Source of the DNA: an uncultured Bacteroidales bacterium
GTDB lineage: Bacteria; Bacteroidota; Bacteroidia; Bacteroidales; Bacteroidaceae
Reading direction: 5' to 3'
Assembly: GCA_902782245.1 (NCBI GenBank)
Contig: CACZMI010000019.1
Span: 1 to 32,307, forward strand
Length of the DNA stretch: 32,307 nt
Below the pieces are notes generated by a model. It ran no database searches. It worked only from the letters and a program-made list of their open reading frames with translations, and was not told the DNA's origin. Shown here one piece after another: positions 24,065 to 31,688 of the stretch (position 1 is its first letter; each line of letters starts with the position of its first letter). A program made the translations under genes and the position numbers.

Positions 24065-24916
24065 ATGACAAAAAACACTGACAACACGGTTCCAAAACTG
24101 ATGCTACAGAAGCGGTTCCTCATTCAGACCGTCGCATTTGTGGCTCTCTTTTCCATGCTTTTCATGACACTGTACCAGCCGTTCTCAAATACCACCTGGT
24201 TCGGGTTCGGTTCATGGAAACAAGCCGGAGTCACCGTGCTGTTCTACTTGGTTGCAGTCCCCACCCTTATCATGAGCAAGTTGCTGCTGTCAGGTCTGAG
24301 TACGGTCCACAGCATCACCGTAAAACGTTTCCTTTTGTGGCACATCCTGGAGTTTCTGGTAATTGCCATAGAGTATTATCTGTTTACGGTATGTTTCAAG
24401 TTAGGTCTTTCACGGGAGTTACCCCAACTGCTCATACGCATACCGTCATGTGTTGCACTGATTCTGGCCATCCCCTACACCATCGTATGGTTCTACGCCC
24501 AGTACAAGGCCAAGAAAGAGGAGTTGGAACTCTTCAAGGTCACTCATAAGCGGGAGACCATGGAGTCTGCTCACCGTCTCATACAGTTCCGTGACAGCCA
24601 GGGCAAGCACAAGATGTCACTAAGCGAGGACTCCATATTCTACATAGAGTCACAGGACAACTACGTTCAGATATTCTATGACCTGGAGGGCAAACTGTCC
24701 AGTTATCTGCTGCGCTGCAGCACCCAGAAGATTGAGGAGGACCTTGAAGGCACGGGTATAGTGCGTTGCCGCCGATCATTTCTGGTCAACACCGCCAAGA
24801 TAGCCCGATACGGAAAGGAGCACGGTCACCTTACCGTCACGCTTGACCATCCGTCGGGCAAGACCATCACGGTTACCCCTGCTTATTACCGCGCCGTACT
24901 GACACGGCTTTCTTAA
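24065..24916 (+). CDS. membrane-anchored LytTR-family transcription regulator
   Basis: I start at the ATG at 24065 (MTKNTDNTVPK); a TTG at 24041 lies upstream of the -7 box. The product is about 283 residues. Four hydrophobic segments fill residues of about 17-150 (FLIQTVAFVALFSMLFM; VTVLFYLVAVPTLIM; LLWHILEFLVIAIEYYLF; IPSCVALILAIPYTIVWFY). A short charged linker follows, then a LytTR DNA-binding domain (about 185-283): FYIESQDNYVQIFY, LLRCSTQKIEEDL, RCRRSFLVNTAKI. There is no receiver domain or kinase partner in the window, so the membrane part may itself sense a signal. Its stop overlaps the convergent nucleoside-symporter-family gene by 3 nt. Confidence 0.85.
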   Translation: MTKNTDNTVPKLMLQKRFLIQTVAFVALFSMLFMTLYQPFSNTTWFGFGSWKQAGVTVLFYLVAVPTLIMSKLLLSGLSTVHSITVKRFLLWHILEFLVIAIEYYLFTVCFKLGLSRELPQLLIRIPSCVALILAIPYTIVWFYAQYKAKKEELELFKVTHKRETMESAHRLIQFRDSQGKHKMSLSEDSIFYIESQDNYVQIFYDLEGKLSSYLLRCSTQKIEEDLEGTGIVRCRRSFLVNTAKIARYGKEHGHLTVTLDHPSGKTITVTPAYYRAVLTRLS

Positions 24917-26205
24917 GAATTTTTCTTACTTTTTGAATCTTTGAAGAACACTGCGAACAGCAGTGTGACCACCACCATATATCCGGCGAATATAAACCAC
25001 GCCCGGCTCCAGTCAGCGACTGCCGCCCTGAACACATAACGGTCCATAACCGCACCGGCACCCATCAGACCTATCGTGGCACCCACACCGTTTGACATCA
25101 TCATGAACAGTCCCTGGGCACTTGCCCTTATGCTCCTGTCCACATTCTGCTCCACGAAGAGCGATCCGGCTATATTGTAGAAATCAAACGCTATTCCGTA
25201 CAGGATACAGCTCAGCACAAAAAGCAGCACCCCGGGCATATCCGGAGTGCCCACCCCGAACAGTCCGAACCTGAGCACCCAGGCCGTCATAGACATAAGC
25301 ATAACCTTCTTTATTCCAAACCTTTTCATAAAGAACGGAACCAGCAGGAAACAGAGTGTCTCGGATATCTGCGACAATGACAACAGGGCGTTGGAATTCT
25401 TTACCGCGAACGTATCGGCATAAACCGGGTTTGAAGAGAATGAACCCAGGAACGTGTTGGCATAGCCGTTGGTAATCTGAAGTGCCGTACCCATCAGTAT
25501 GCAGAAGCCAAAGAACACGGCCATTTGCCTTACTCTGAACAGACTGAAGGCATTCAATCCAAGCGCCTCCCTCAGACTCCGGCCGGCACCTGCATCTGCT
25601 GTAGGACAAGACGGCAGAGTTAGTGCATACAGACTCAGTGCCAGTGACAGGAATCCCGACAGTATAAGTTGTGTATAGGAATTCTGCATACTTATGCCAT
25701 CTATTGAAATAAAGTTTACAGCCAGCATACTGCAGATAAAGCCCACCGTTCCAAACAGACGGATTGGAGGATAATCCTTTACCGGATCTCCTCCGGCCTG
25801 ACCGATAATGCTGTAACAGACCGAATTCGTAAGTGCTACGGTTGGCATAAAGAAAACTATGCTCATGGCATACAGACCAAACAGCGGCGCAAATTCAGGC
25901 TGTCCTGCAGCGGAACAGTAAAAGCCGGCCGACAGCATGAATCCGCCTGCCAGCAGATGACAGACAGAAAGAGTTTTCTGAGCCTGAATGAAACGGTCTG
26001 CAACTATACCCACAAGCGCAGGCATAAACAGTGACACTATGCCGTTGGCGGCAAAAAACCACTTGATCTGACTGCCAAGACCCGCCTGAGCCAGGTATCG
26101 GCCAATCGAAATAAGATAGGCACCCCACACCGCATACTGCATAAAAACCAGCACAACCAGCCGGATTTTCAGCCCAAATCCATTCAAAATGTCACTTTTA
26201 CGCAT
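24913..26205 (-). CDS. MFS transporter, nucleoside:H+ symporter family
   Basis: This 430-residue, 12-helix protein begins LKIRLVVLVFMQYAVWGAYLISIGRYL, the first-helix pattern of NupG-type nucleoside:H+ symporters, with FFAANGIVSLFMPALVGIVADR continuing the family motif. The loop between helices 6 and 7 is polar (SCPTADAGAGRSLREALGLN). NupG-like proteins import nucleosides with protons; in Bacteroidales these are common salvage genes. The C-terminus ends in a charged KDSKSKKNS. It is divergent from the DUF3575 operon, with an 88-nt gap containing a 16-bp palindrome. Confidence 0.85.
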   Translation of the reverse strand: MRKSDILNGFGLKIRLVVLVFMQYAVWGAYLISIGRYLAQAGLGSQIKWFFAANGIVSLFMPALVGIVADRFIQAQKTLSVCHLLAGGFMLSAGFYCSAAGQPEFAPLFGLYAMSIVFFMPTVALTNSVCYSIIGQAGGDPVKDYPPIRLFGTVGFICSMLAVNFISIDGISMQNSYTQLILSGFLSLALSLYALTLPSCPTADAGAGRSLREALGLNAFSLFRVRQMAVFFGFCILMGTALQITNGYANTFLGSFSSNPVYADTFAVKNSNALLSLSQISETLCFLLVPFFMKRFGIKKVMLMSMTAWVLRFGLFGVGTPDMPGVLLFVLSCILYGIAFDFYNIAGSLFVEQNVDRSIRASAQGLFMMMSNGVGATIGLMGAGAVMDRYVFRAAVADWSRAWFIFAGYMVVVTLLFAVFFKDSKSKKNS

Positions 26206-26241
26206 CTATAAGCCATTATTTGGCCGCGAAGTTAGCATTTA

Positions 26242-26257
26242 ATAACAAATTTGTTAT
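26242..26257. promoter_or_regulatory. 16-bp perfect palindrome, candidate operator
   Basis: ATAACAAATTTGTTAT is a perfect palindrome in the divergent gap between the nucleoside-symporter-family gene and the DUF3575 operon. It abuts the -7 box at 26257-26264 and so lies between -33 and -7 of the rightward promoter. That is a typical repressor position. AT-richness raises the chance background. Confidence 0.35.
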
Positions 26258-26264
26258 AAATTTG
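26257..26264 (+). promoter_or_regulatory. -7 box of the DUF3575/Omp85/CobW operon
   Basis: TAAATTTG followed by C fully matches TAnnTTTG, 29 nt before the ATG at 26294. No exact -33 TTTG is present at the right spacing. Confidence 0.5.
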
Positions 26265-26293
26265 CAAGTCAAAATCGCGTACGCACGCATATA

Positions 26294-27733
26294 ATGAGAG
26301 GCAAAAGGGCAAAAACTCTACTTGTAATTCTATCGCTGGTTGTGGCAATCCTGAGCACCATGACACGCCCTGCATATGCACAGAGCCGTTCCATGGGTTC
26401 AAACCTGCTTAAGGTGGGTGACTCCACGGTAAAGCGCATCATGCCGGTACCTGAATCAGACAGCACATATGCCGATGCCGATTACACCGAGGTTCACTTC
26501 AGGCAGAACAAAGCAGACCTGGATCTTGATTACATGGACAACGGCAAATCCCTGGAACATCTGCACAGGGTATTCGACTCGTTGGGCATAGAGAACGTTG
26601 CAGCCGTTGAGATTATCGCCCAGTCATCACCTGACGGTGGCCTGGCACGTAACGAGTGGTTGACCGAACACCGTTCGCAGGTTATCCTGGAATACATGAA
26701 CCTGCACTTTCCCGAACTCAAGGACAGGATATCGCTCAACACAGTGACCGAGTCTTGGGAGAACCTCTCCATGTATGTTGCACAGGACCCCAACCTGACA
26801 GAGAAGAACAGAACCAAGATTCTGGATATCATTGACTCCCCCACCATGAGTGTGGCCACCAAGAAGTCCAGACTCAAGAACAATCTGGGCAGTCAGTCAA
26901 AACTGGGTAACCTCTACTCATACCTGCTCAAGTACTACTATCCCGTCATCAGAAATACAGGTATATATGTCCTCCATACCGTTGAGCCCGTTACGGCCTT
27001 CAACATGCCGCCATTGGTTCCATACGTAGAGGAGACCAGCCCGGTATTGCCCGACACCATCGGCCCCGCACCGGCACAGTCTGAGCCTCATGTGTTTGAG
27101 GAGCCCGATTCAACTCCGCCTGAGCGCAAACGTCCGGTACTTGCAGTAAAGACCAATCTGCCCTACTACGGATTCTTCAGGAAAGACTTGGGATGGGCGC
27201 CTATCTACAACGTCGAAGCCGAATGGTATCCCACCGAGAACGGCCGATGGACACTGCTGGGAGAGTATGAATTCCCATGGCATATGGCCAAGGATAATCA
27301 CGAGTGCTTTGAGATACTCAATCTTCAGTTGGAAGCCCGCAGATATTTCAAGAAAGCATCCAACCACTCCGGACACTACCTTTCAGCATACGCAGGTGTA
27401 AACCTGTTTGATATCTGTTTTGACGGATATTCCGGTCACGGATTCCAGGGCGAAGGCTTTGGAGGCGGTCTGGGTTACGGTTATGTACTGCCGCTCGGCA
27501 AAAAGCCGGACACCAGATGGAAACTGGAATTCTTTATCAAGGGCGGTGTATACGTAACATTGTATGATCCGTATGATGCAGGTAACCCGTTCCAGGGTAA
27601 ATACTACTACGAATGGTATGATGCCCCCAACCTTTTCATCAGACGTAACATGATTTTCCGCTGGTTAGGTCCTACCGGTGCAGGTATCACACTCAGTTAT
27701 GATCTGATCCGAAAGAAAGTCAAGAACAAGTAA
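26294..27733 (+). CDS. OmpA-like / DUF3575 outer-membrane protein
   Basis: This 479-residue protein has a signal peptide ending near PAYAQS (about 30). Residues of about 65-190 resemble an OmpA-C peptidoglycan-binding fold (VHFRQNKADLDLDYMDN, then IIAQSSPDGGLARNEWLTEHRSQVILEYM). A Pro-rich linker follows (about 250-275), then a DUF3575 domain (about 280-479) with the characteristic LAVKTNLPYYGFF start and beta-barrel-like strands (YVLPLGKKPDTRWKLEFFIKGG). DUF3575 proteins in Bacteroidales are small outer-membrane barrels, often near fimbrial or other surface genes. It begins a run of four same-strand genes with gaps of 33, 4 and 4 nt. Confidence 0.85.
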   Translation: MRGKRAKTLLVILSLVVAILSTMTRPAYAQSRSMGSNLLKVGDSTVKRIMPVPESDSTYADADYTEVHFRQNKADLDLDYMDNGKSLEHLHRVFDSLGIENVAAVEIIAQSSPDGGLARNEWLTEHRSQVILEYMNLHFPELKDRISLNTVTESWENLSMYVAQDPNLTEKNRTKILDIIDSPTMSVATKKSRLKNNLGSQSKLGNLYSYLLKYYYPVIRNTGIYVLHTVEPVTAFNMPPLVPYVEETSPVLPDTIGPAPAQSEPHVFEEPDSTPPERKRPVLAVKTNLPYYGFFRKDLGWAPIYNVEAEWYPTENGRWTLLGEYEFPWHMAKDNHECFEILNLQLEARRYFKKASNHSGHYLSAYAGVNLFDICFDGYSGHGFQGEGFGGGLGYGYVLPLGKKPDTRWKLEFFIKGGVYVTLYDPYDAGNPFQGKYYYEWYDAPNLFIRRNMIFRWLGPTGAGITLSYDLIRKKVKNK

Positions 27734-27766
27734 ATCATTCCATATTTCATTAACCCTCCCACTTAT

Positions 27767-29047
27767 ATGAAAAAGAACTGTTTGCTTCTGGCCGCATTGT
27801 CTTTGTCCCTGTCTGTTATGGCTCAGAAAGAAGAAATCATCAAGACAGGATGGAATTTCGGACCGCTTCCGGTAGTAGGTTTTGACTCGGACCTGGGTTT
27901 TCAGTACGGACTGTGCTGTGACATTTTCAACTACGGCAACGGCACCAACTACCCCCAGTATGACTATAAGATCAACGTTGAGGCATCGACCTACACAAAA
28001 GGCTCCAGCATACTGCGCACATATGGAGATTTCAAGACTCTCATTCCTGACGGTAAGCTTTTCTTTGACATAACCTACTTTAACGCACCCAAATTCGGAT
28101 TCTACGGCTACAACGGCTACGCCACCAAATTCGACCCCGATCTCATATTCCCTGCCGGACTTCCCGAGGATACCAAGACGGGTTACAACTTCATGTCCCG
28201 CAATCAGTTCCGTGCCTTGGCCAGCATACGCAAGACCATAACCGGCAATCTCAGTTGGGCAGCCGGCCTTGCTTTCTATCACATAAAGACGGACCGTCTG
28301 AACCTTAAGGAATATGAAGGCCAGATGACTCTATATGATGCCTATATTGCTCAAGGTCTTATCCGCGACGATGAAAAGAACGGCGGAAACGTGACTCAAC
28401 TCCGCGCCGGCCTTGTCTATGATTCACGCAACCATGACAGTGACCCCACCAGAGGTGAGAACATAGAACTCTCATTGGTATATGCCCCGGATCTGATTGA
28501 CGCCGGCGGCTACAGCAACCTGGGCGTTCACCTGAGCCTGTGCCAGTATCTGCCCATATTTTCAGACAGGCTTACATTTGCATACCGCGCTCTGGTCCAG
28601 GCAAAACTCTGGGGAGAGATACCCTACTATTTTACAAATAACATAAACAGCTTGTTCTTCCGCAAGATGTACACCGAAGGTTTAGGCGGCAACGCCTCTG
28701 TAAGAGGACTCAACCGCAACGGTGTGCTCGGCGACGGATTCTTAATGCTAAACACCGAACTCAGATGGCGCATCTATGACTTCAAGTTCATTAACCAGAA
28801 CTGGCAGATAGCCACAAACCCGTTCTTTGACTTGGGCAAGATCATTCAGCCTTACCGTCTTGACGAGCAGAAGGCTGCCATCGGCATGTATCAGGGCGAC
28901 GAATCCAAGCCCCATTTCACTGCAGGATTGGGTATCAAACTGATAATGAACCACAACATGGTCATTTCATTTGAGGGAGGCAAGCCGTTCAATTCAAATG
29001 ACGGAACCGGACTTTGGACTAATATAGGCTTCAACTACCTGTTCTGA
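27767..29047 (+). CDS. Omp85/BamA-type outer-membrane barrel without POTRA domains (first of pair)
   Basis: This 426-residue protein has a signal peptide (MKKNCLLLAALSLSLSVMAQ) and goes directly into a beta-barrel. The Omp85 loop-6 signature appears as SVRGLNRNGVLGDGF, followed by the strand MLNTELRWRIYDF and a penultimate FFDLGK; the chain ends GFNYLF. This matches the bacterial surface antigen (BamA/TamA-like) barrel. The N-terminal POTRA repeats needed for BAM function are absent, so it is not BamA itself. Short Omp85-type barrels of this sort may move lipids or small proteins. The next gene is a paralogue starting 4 nt later. Confidence 0.85.
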   Translation: MKKNCLLLAALSLSLSVMAQKEEIIKTGWNFGPLPVVGFDSDLGFQYGLCCDIFNYGNGTNYPQYDYKINVEASTYTKGSSILRTYGDFKTLIPDGKLFFDITYFNAPKFGFYGYNGYATKFDPDLIFPAGLPEDTKTGYNFMSRNQFRALASIRKTITGNLSWAAGLAFYHIKTDRLNLKEYEGQMTLYDAYIAQGLIRDDEKNGGNVTQLRAGLVYDSRNHDSDPTRGENIELSLVYAPDLIDAGGYSNLGVHLSLCQYLPIFSDRLTFAYRALVQAKLWGEIPYYFTNNINSLFFRKMYTEGLGGNASVRGLNRNGVLGDGFLMLNTELRWRIYDFKFINQNWQIATNPFFDLGKIIQPYRLDEQKAAIGMYQGDESKPHFTAGLGIKLIMNHNMVISFEGGKPFNSNDGTGLWTNIGFNYLF

Positions 29048-29051
29048 TTCC

Positions 29052-30353
29052 ATGCTTCGCCGTCTGCCTGCAACCGCACTGCTCTCAGTATTCATATTCC
29101 TGGGCGCATGGGCCGATAATGGTGTCGATTCGACCGTAAAGCAAGGCCGGTCAGTAAACCCCTTACCCTCCATGGCATATGACTCGGACTTCGGTCTGAT
29201 GGCGGGAGGAATCATAGACATAAACTATTACGGCGGCCTGTACCCGAATTACAGGCACAGGTTGTGTCTGGAAGCACTTACATACTCCAAGCATGCCAGT
29301 TATTATATGTTCCAGTATGACTCCAAATATCTCATACCGGGCATACGGACATCGTTCAAGGCCTACCTGGACGACAATCCGCTCTACTGGTTTTACGGAT
29401 TCAACGGCTCGGTAAATGACTATGACCGCGACCTTAACTGCAACCATGAGAAAGGCATTGCGTATTACAGCATTGACAGGGTATTCCTCAACACACGTCT
29501 GGAATTCAGCGGTCCCCTTGTTCCTAATCTGGACTGGACATCAAAGTTATCATACTGGCATTACTGGATAAAGGAACTCAACTGGCAGGGATATGACCAC
29601 GCAAACACTCTGTTCCGCAAGTACCGCAGCATGGGTCTTATAGAGGATGCCGAATCCGACGGCGGCGATGTATTTGAGTTTCAGGCAGGACTCAAGTTTG
29701 ACACGCGCAACATAGAAGCCACACCGTCAAGAGGCATCTATGCCGATATAAACCTGGCCTGGGCACCGGATATGTTCAAGACCGGATATGACTATCTTAA
29801 ACTTGCGGCAAGGTTCCGTCAATACCTGAGTCTGGCCACAGAGCGTCTGGTTCTGGCTTACAGTCTGGCATATCAGGGTACCATTGCCGGCAATCAGCCC
29901 TTCTACACCCAATCATACATGATCCATTTCAAACCCTCCGACGGTTTGGGTGGCGCCACCACCCTGCGCGGAATACTGTACAACCGCATAGTGGGCGATG
30001 ATTATGCATGGGGTAATTTTGAACTGCGCACCCGCGTGTTTGATGTCAACATACTCCGCCGCAGGGTATTCGGTGTCATCAGCCCTTTCTTTGACGCAGG
30101 TGCAGTAATCCGTCCCTTCCGTTTTGAACGTCAGGCGCAGGCATTCTACGCTGCTGACAATGTGACAGCCGTCCCGTATGACCAGTACCGTTCATCGCTT
30201 CTGGACAAGGCCCGTGAACTGCATATGGCATGGGGTATCGGCGGTCAACTGGTAATAGACTATAATTTCATCCCGTCCGTAACGTTTGGCATACCTTTTG
30301 ATAAAAGAGACGGTGATTACGGTCTTTACATGGTATTAGATTACATCTTTTAG
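29052..30353 (+). CDS. Omp85/BamA-type outer-membrane barrel without POTRA domains (second of pair)
   Basis: This 433-residue paralogue of the preceding gene has a signal peptide (MLRRLPATALLSVFIFLGAWA). Shared segments include NPLPSMAYDSDFGLM versus GPLPVVGFDSDLGFQ at the mature N-terminus, and matching blocks such as FYGFNGS versus FYGYNGY and FDTRNIEATPSRGIY versus YDSRNHDSDPTRGEN. The loop-6 motif reads TLRGILYNRIVGDDY, with Leu-Arg-Gly-Ile in place of Val-Arg-Gly-Leu. The chain ends MVLDYIF. It also lacks POTRA domains. The pair probably arose by tandem duplication and could form a hetero-oligomer or serve two substrates. Confidence 0.85.
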   Translation: MLRRLPATALLSVFIFLGAWADNGVDSTVKQGRSVNPLPSMAYDSDFGLMAGGIIDINYYGGLYPNYRHRLCLEALTYSKHASYYMFQYDSKYLIPGIRTSFKAYLDDNPLYWFYGFNGSVNDYDRDLNCNHEKGIAYYSIDRVFLNTRLEFSGPLVPNLDWTSKLSYWHYWIKELNWQGYDHANTLFRKYRSMGLIEDAESDGGDVFEFQAGLKFDTRNIEATPSRGIYADINLAWAPDMFKTGYDYLKLAARFRQYLSLATERLVLAYSLAYQGTIAGNQPFYTQSYMIHFKPSDGLGGATTLRGILYNRIVGDDYAWGNFELRTRVFDVNILRRRVFGVISPFFDAGAVIRPFRFERQAQAFYAADNVTAVPYDQYRSSLLDKARELHMAWGIGGQLVIDYNFIPSVTFGIPFDKRDGDYGLYMVLDYIF

Positions 30354-30357
30354 AATT

Positions 30358-31608
30358 ATGAACGATAAAACTCCGGTCCTGCTGCTCACCGGTTACCTGG
30401 GCAGCGGTAAGACGACGTTGCTCAACCGTATCCTGAGCAACAGCAAAGGCATTAAGTTTGCGGTAATAGTAAATGATATAGGTGAGGTGAACATAGACGC
30501 CAGCCTCATCCAGCAGGGAGGTGTGGTAGGTATGAACGATGACAGCCTGGTAGCCCTGCAGAACGGTTGCATATGCTGCACCCTCAAGATGGACCTTGTG
30601 GAGCAGTTGCACCAGATAATCGCCCTGCATCGCTTTGACTATATCGTGATTGAGGCCAGCGGAATATGTGAGCCCGGTCCGATAGCCCAGACCATCGAGT
30701 CAATTCCCCGTATGGAAGCCAAGTACACCAAGGACGGCGTACCACAGTTGGACTGCATTGTAACAGTGGTCGATGCCCTGCGTATCCGTGACGAGTTCGG
30801 TTGCGGCGATGACCTGGTTAAGAAGAATATCGGCGAGGAGGACCTGGAGAACCTGGTCATCCAGCAGATTGAGTTCTGCAATATAGTTCTGCTCAACAAG
30901 GCATCCGAGGTAAGTGCCCAGGAGTTGCTGCGCATCCGCAAGGTGGTCCGTGCCCTGCAGCCCCGCGCCCGCATACTGGAGTGCGATTACGGTGACATAG
31001 AGCTGGAGAATATTCTCAATACAAATATGTTTGACTTTGAGAAAGTTGCCACCAGCGCCACCTGGATCCATGAGATTGAGAAACGCGGCGATGAATTGGA
31101 GCATCAGGAAGAGGAGGAGCATCATCACCACCATGATGACGATGACGACGATGATGACGATCACGATGAACATGAGCATCATCACCACCATGACCACGAG
31201 CACCATCACCACCACGACCACGAGGGCGGTGAGGTCGAGGAATACGGCATCGGCACCTATGTATATTACGCGCGCAAGCCAATGGACCTGAACCGTTTTG
31301 ACTGGTTCGTATCAAAGAAGTGGCCCAAGGGCGTTATCCGCACCAAGGGAATGTGCTACTTTACCGATGAGTTTGACATCTGCTACCTCTTTGAGCAGGC
31401 CGGCAAGCAGATGTCACTCAAGAACGCCGGACAGTGGTACGCCACCATGCCCGAGAACCAGCTGGCCAACATGCTACGATCCGATCCCACCCTGGCTGCC
31501 GACTGGGACGAGACCTACGGTGACCGAATGCAGAAGCTTGTCTTCATCGGCCAGAACCTGGATAAGGCCTACATCAAGAAAGAACTGGACGCCTGTCTGA
31601 CAGACTAA
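30358..31608 (+). CDS. CobW-family (COG0523) metallochaperone GTPase
   Basis: This 416-residue G3E GTPase has the P-loop TGYLGSGKTTLL (11-22), the metal-binding CxCC motif GCICCTL (C71, C73, C74), Walker-B-like YIVIEASGICEPGP, the guanine-recognition-type NKAS segment, and a C-terminal CobW domain. Residues of about 248-289 are almost entirely His, Asp and Glu, a metal buffer common in zinc-handling members. COG0523 proteins use GTP to hand zinc or other metals to client enzymes, often under zinc limitation. No Zur-type operator or zinc importer is seen here. It starts 4 nt after the second Omp85-type gene, so the operon may link metal supply to the envelope; the client is unknown. Confidence 0.9.
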   Translation: MNDKTPVLLLTGYLGSGKTTLLNRILSNSKGIKFAVIVNDIGEVNIDASLIQQGGVVGMNDDSLVALQNGCICCTLKMDLVEQLHQIIALHRFDYIVIEASGICEPGPIAQTIESIPRMEAKYTKDGVPQLDCIVTVVDALRIRDEFGCGDDLVKKNIGEEDLENLVIQQIEFCNIVLLNKASEVSAQELLRIRKVVRALQPRARILECDYGDIELENILNTNMFDFEKVATSATWIHEIEKRGDELEHQEEEEHHHHHDDDDDDDDDHDEHEHHHHHDHEHHHHHDHEGGEVEEYGIGTYVYYARKPMDLNRFDWFVSKKWPKGVIRTKGMCYFTDEFDICYLFEQAGKQMSLKNAGQWYATMPENQLANMLRSDPTLAADWDETYGDRMQKLVFIGQNLDKAYIKKELDACLTD

Positions 31609-31611
31609 AAC

Positions 31612-31645
31612 AAAAAAGACCGACTCAATCGAGCCGGTCTTTTTT
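31612..31645. terminator. hairpin terminator after the CobW-family gene
   Basis: The arms 31612-31622 (A run then GACCG) and 31635-31645 (CGGTC then T run) are complementary, with a partly paired 12-nt centre. A U tract follows on the + strand and an A run on the other side, so it can work on both strands. Confidence 0.85.
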
Positions 31646-31653
31646 TTGAAAAA

Positions 31654-31686
31654 TGATACAAAAGGGGACTGTCCCCTTTTGTACTA
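31654..31686. repeat. second hairpin, related to the one at 4683-4727
   Basis: TGATACAAAAGGGGAC pairs with the sequence running from 31671 to 31686 around a central T. There are 13 consecutive pairs (31657-31669 with 31671-31683), then an A-C mismatch and a GU pair. It shares TGATACAA..GGGGAC with the hairpin near 4683. It follows a normal terminator in the same convergent gap, so termination alone does not explain it. It could be a dispersed REP-like palindrome. Confidence 0.5.
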
Positions 31687-31688
31687 TT

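Noticed and set aside
27767-30353. Calling one of the tandem barrels BamA
   Set aside because: Both lack POTRA domains and are about half the length of BamA.
30700-31221. Open frame of 173 codons on the - strand rich in Val and Met over the His/Asp region
   Set aside because: The Val/Met runs are the complement of His/Asp codons in the CobW-family gene, so it is not a membrane protein gene.
31099-31224. Short tandem repeat of CAT/GAT codons as a DNA repeat or CRISPR-like array
   Set aside because: It is an in-frame low-complexity metal-binding insert with no spacer structure.
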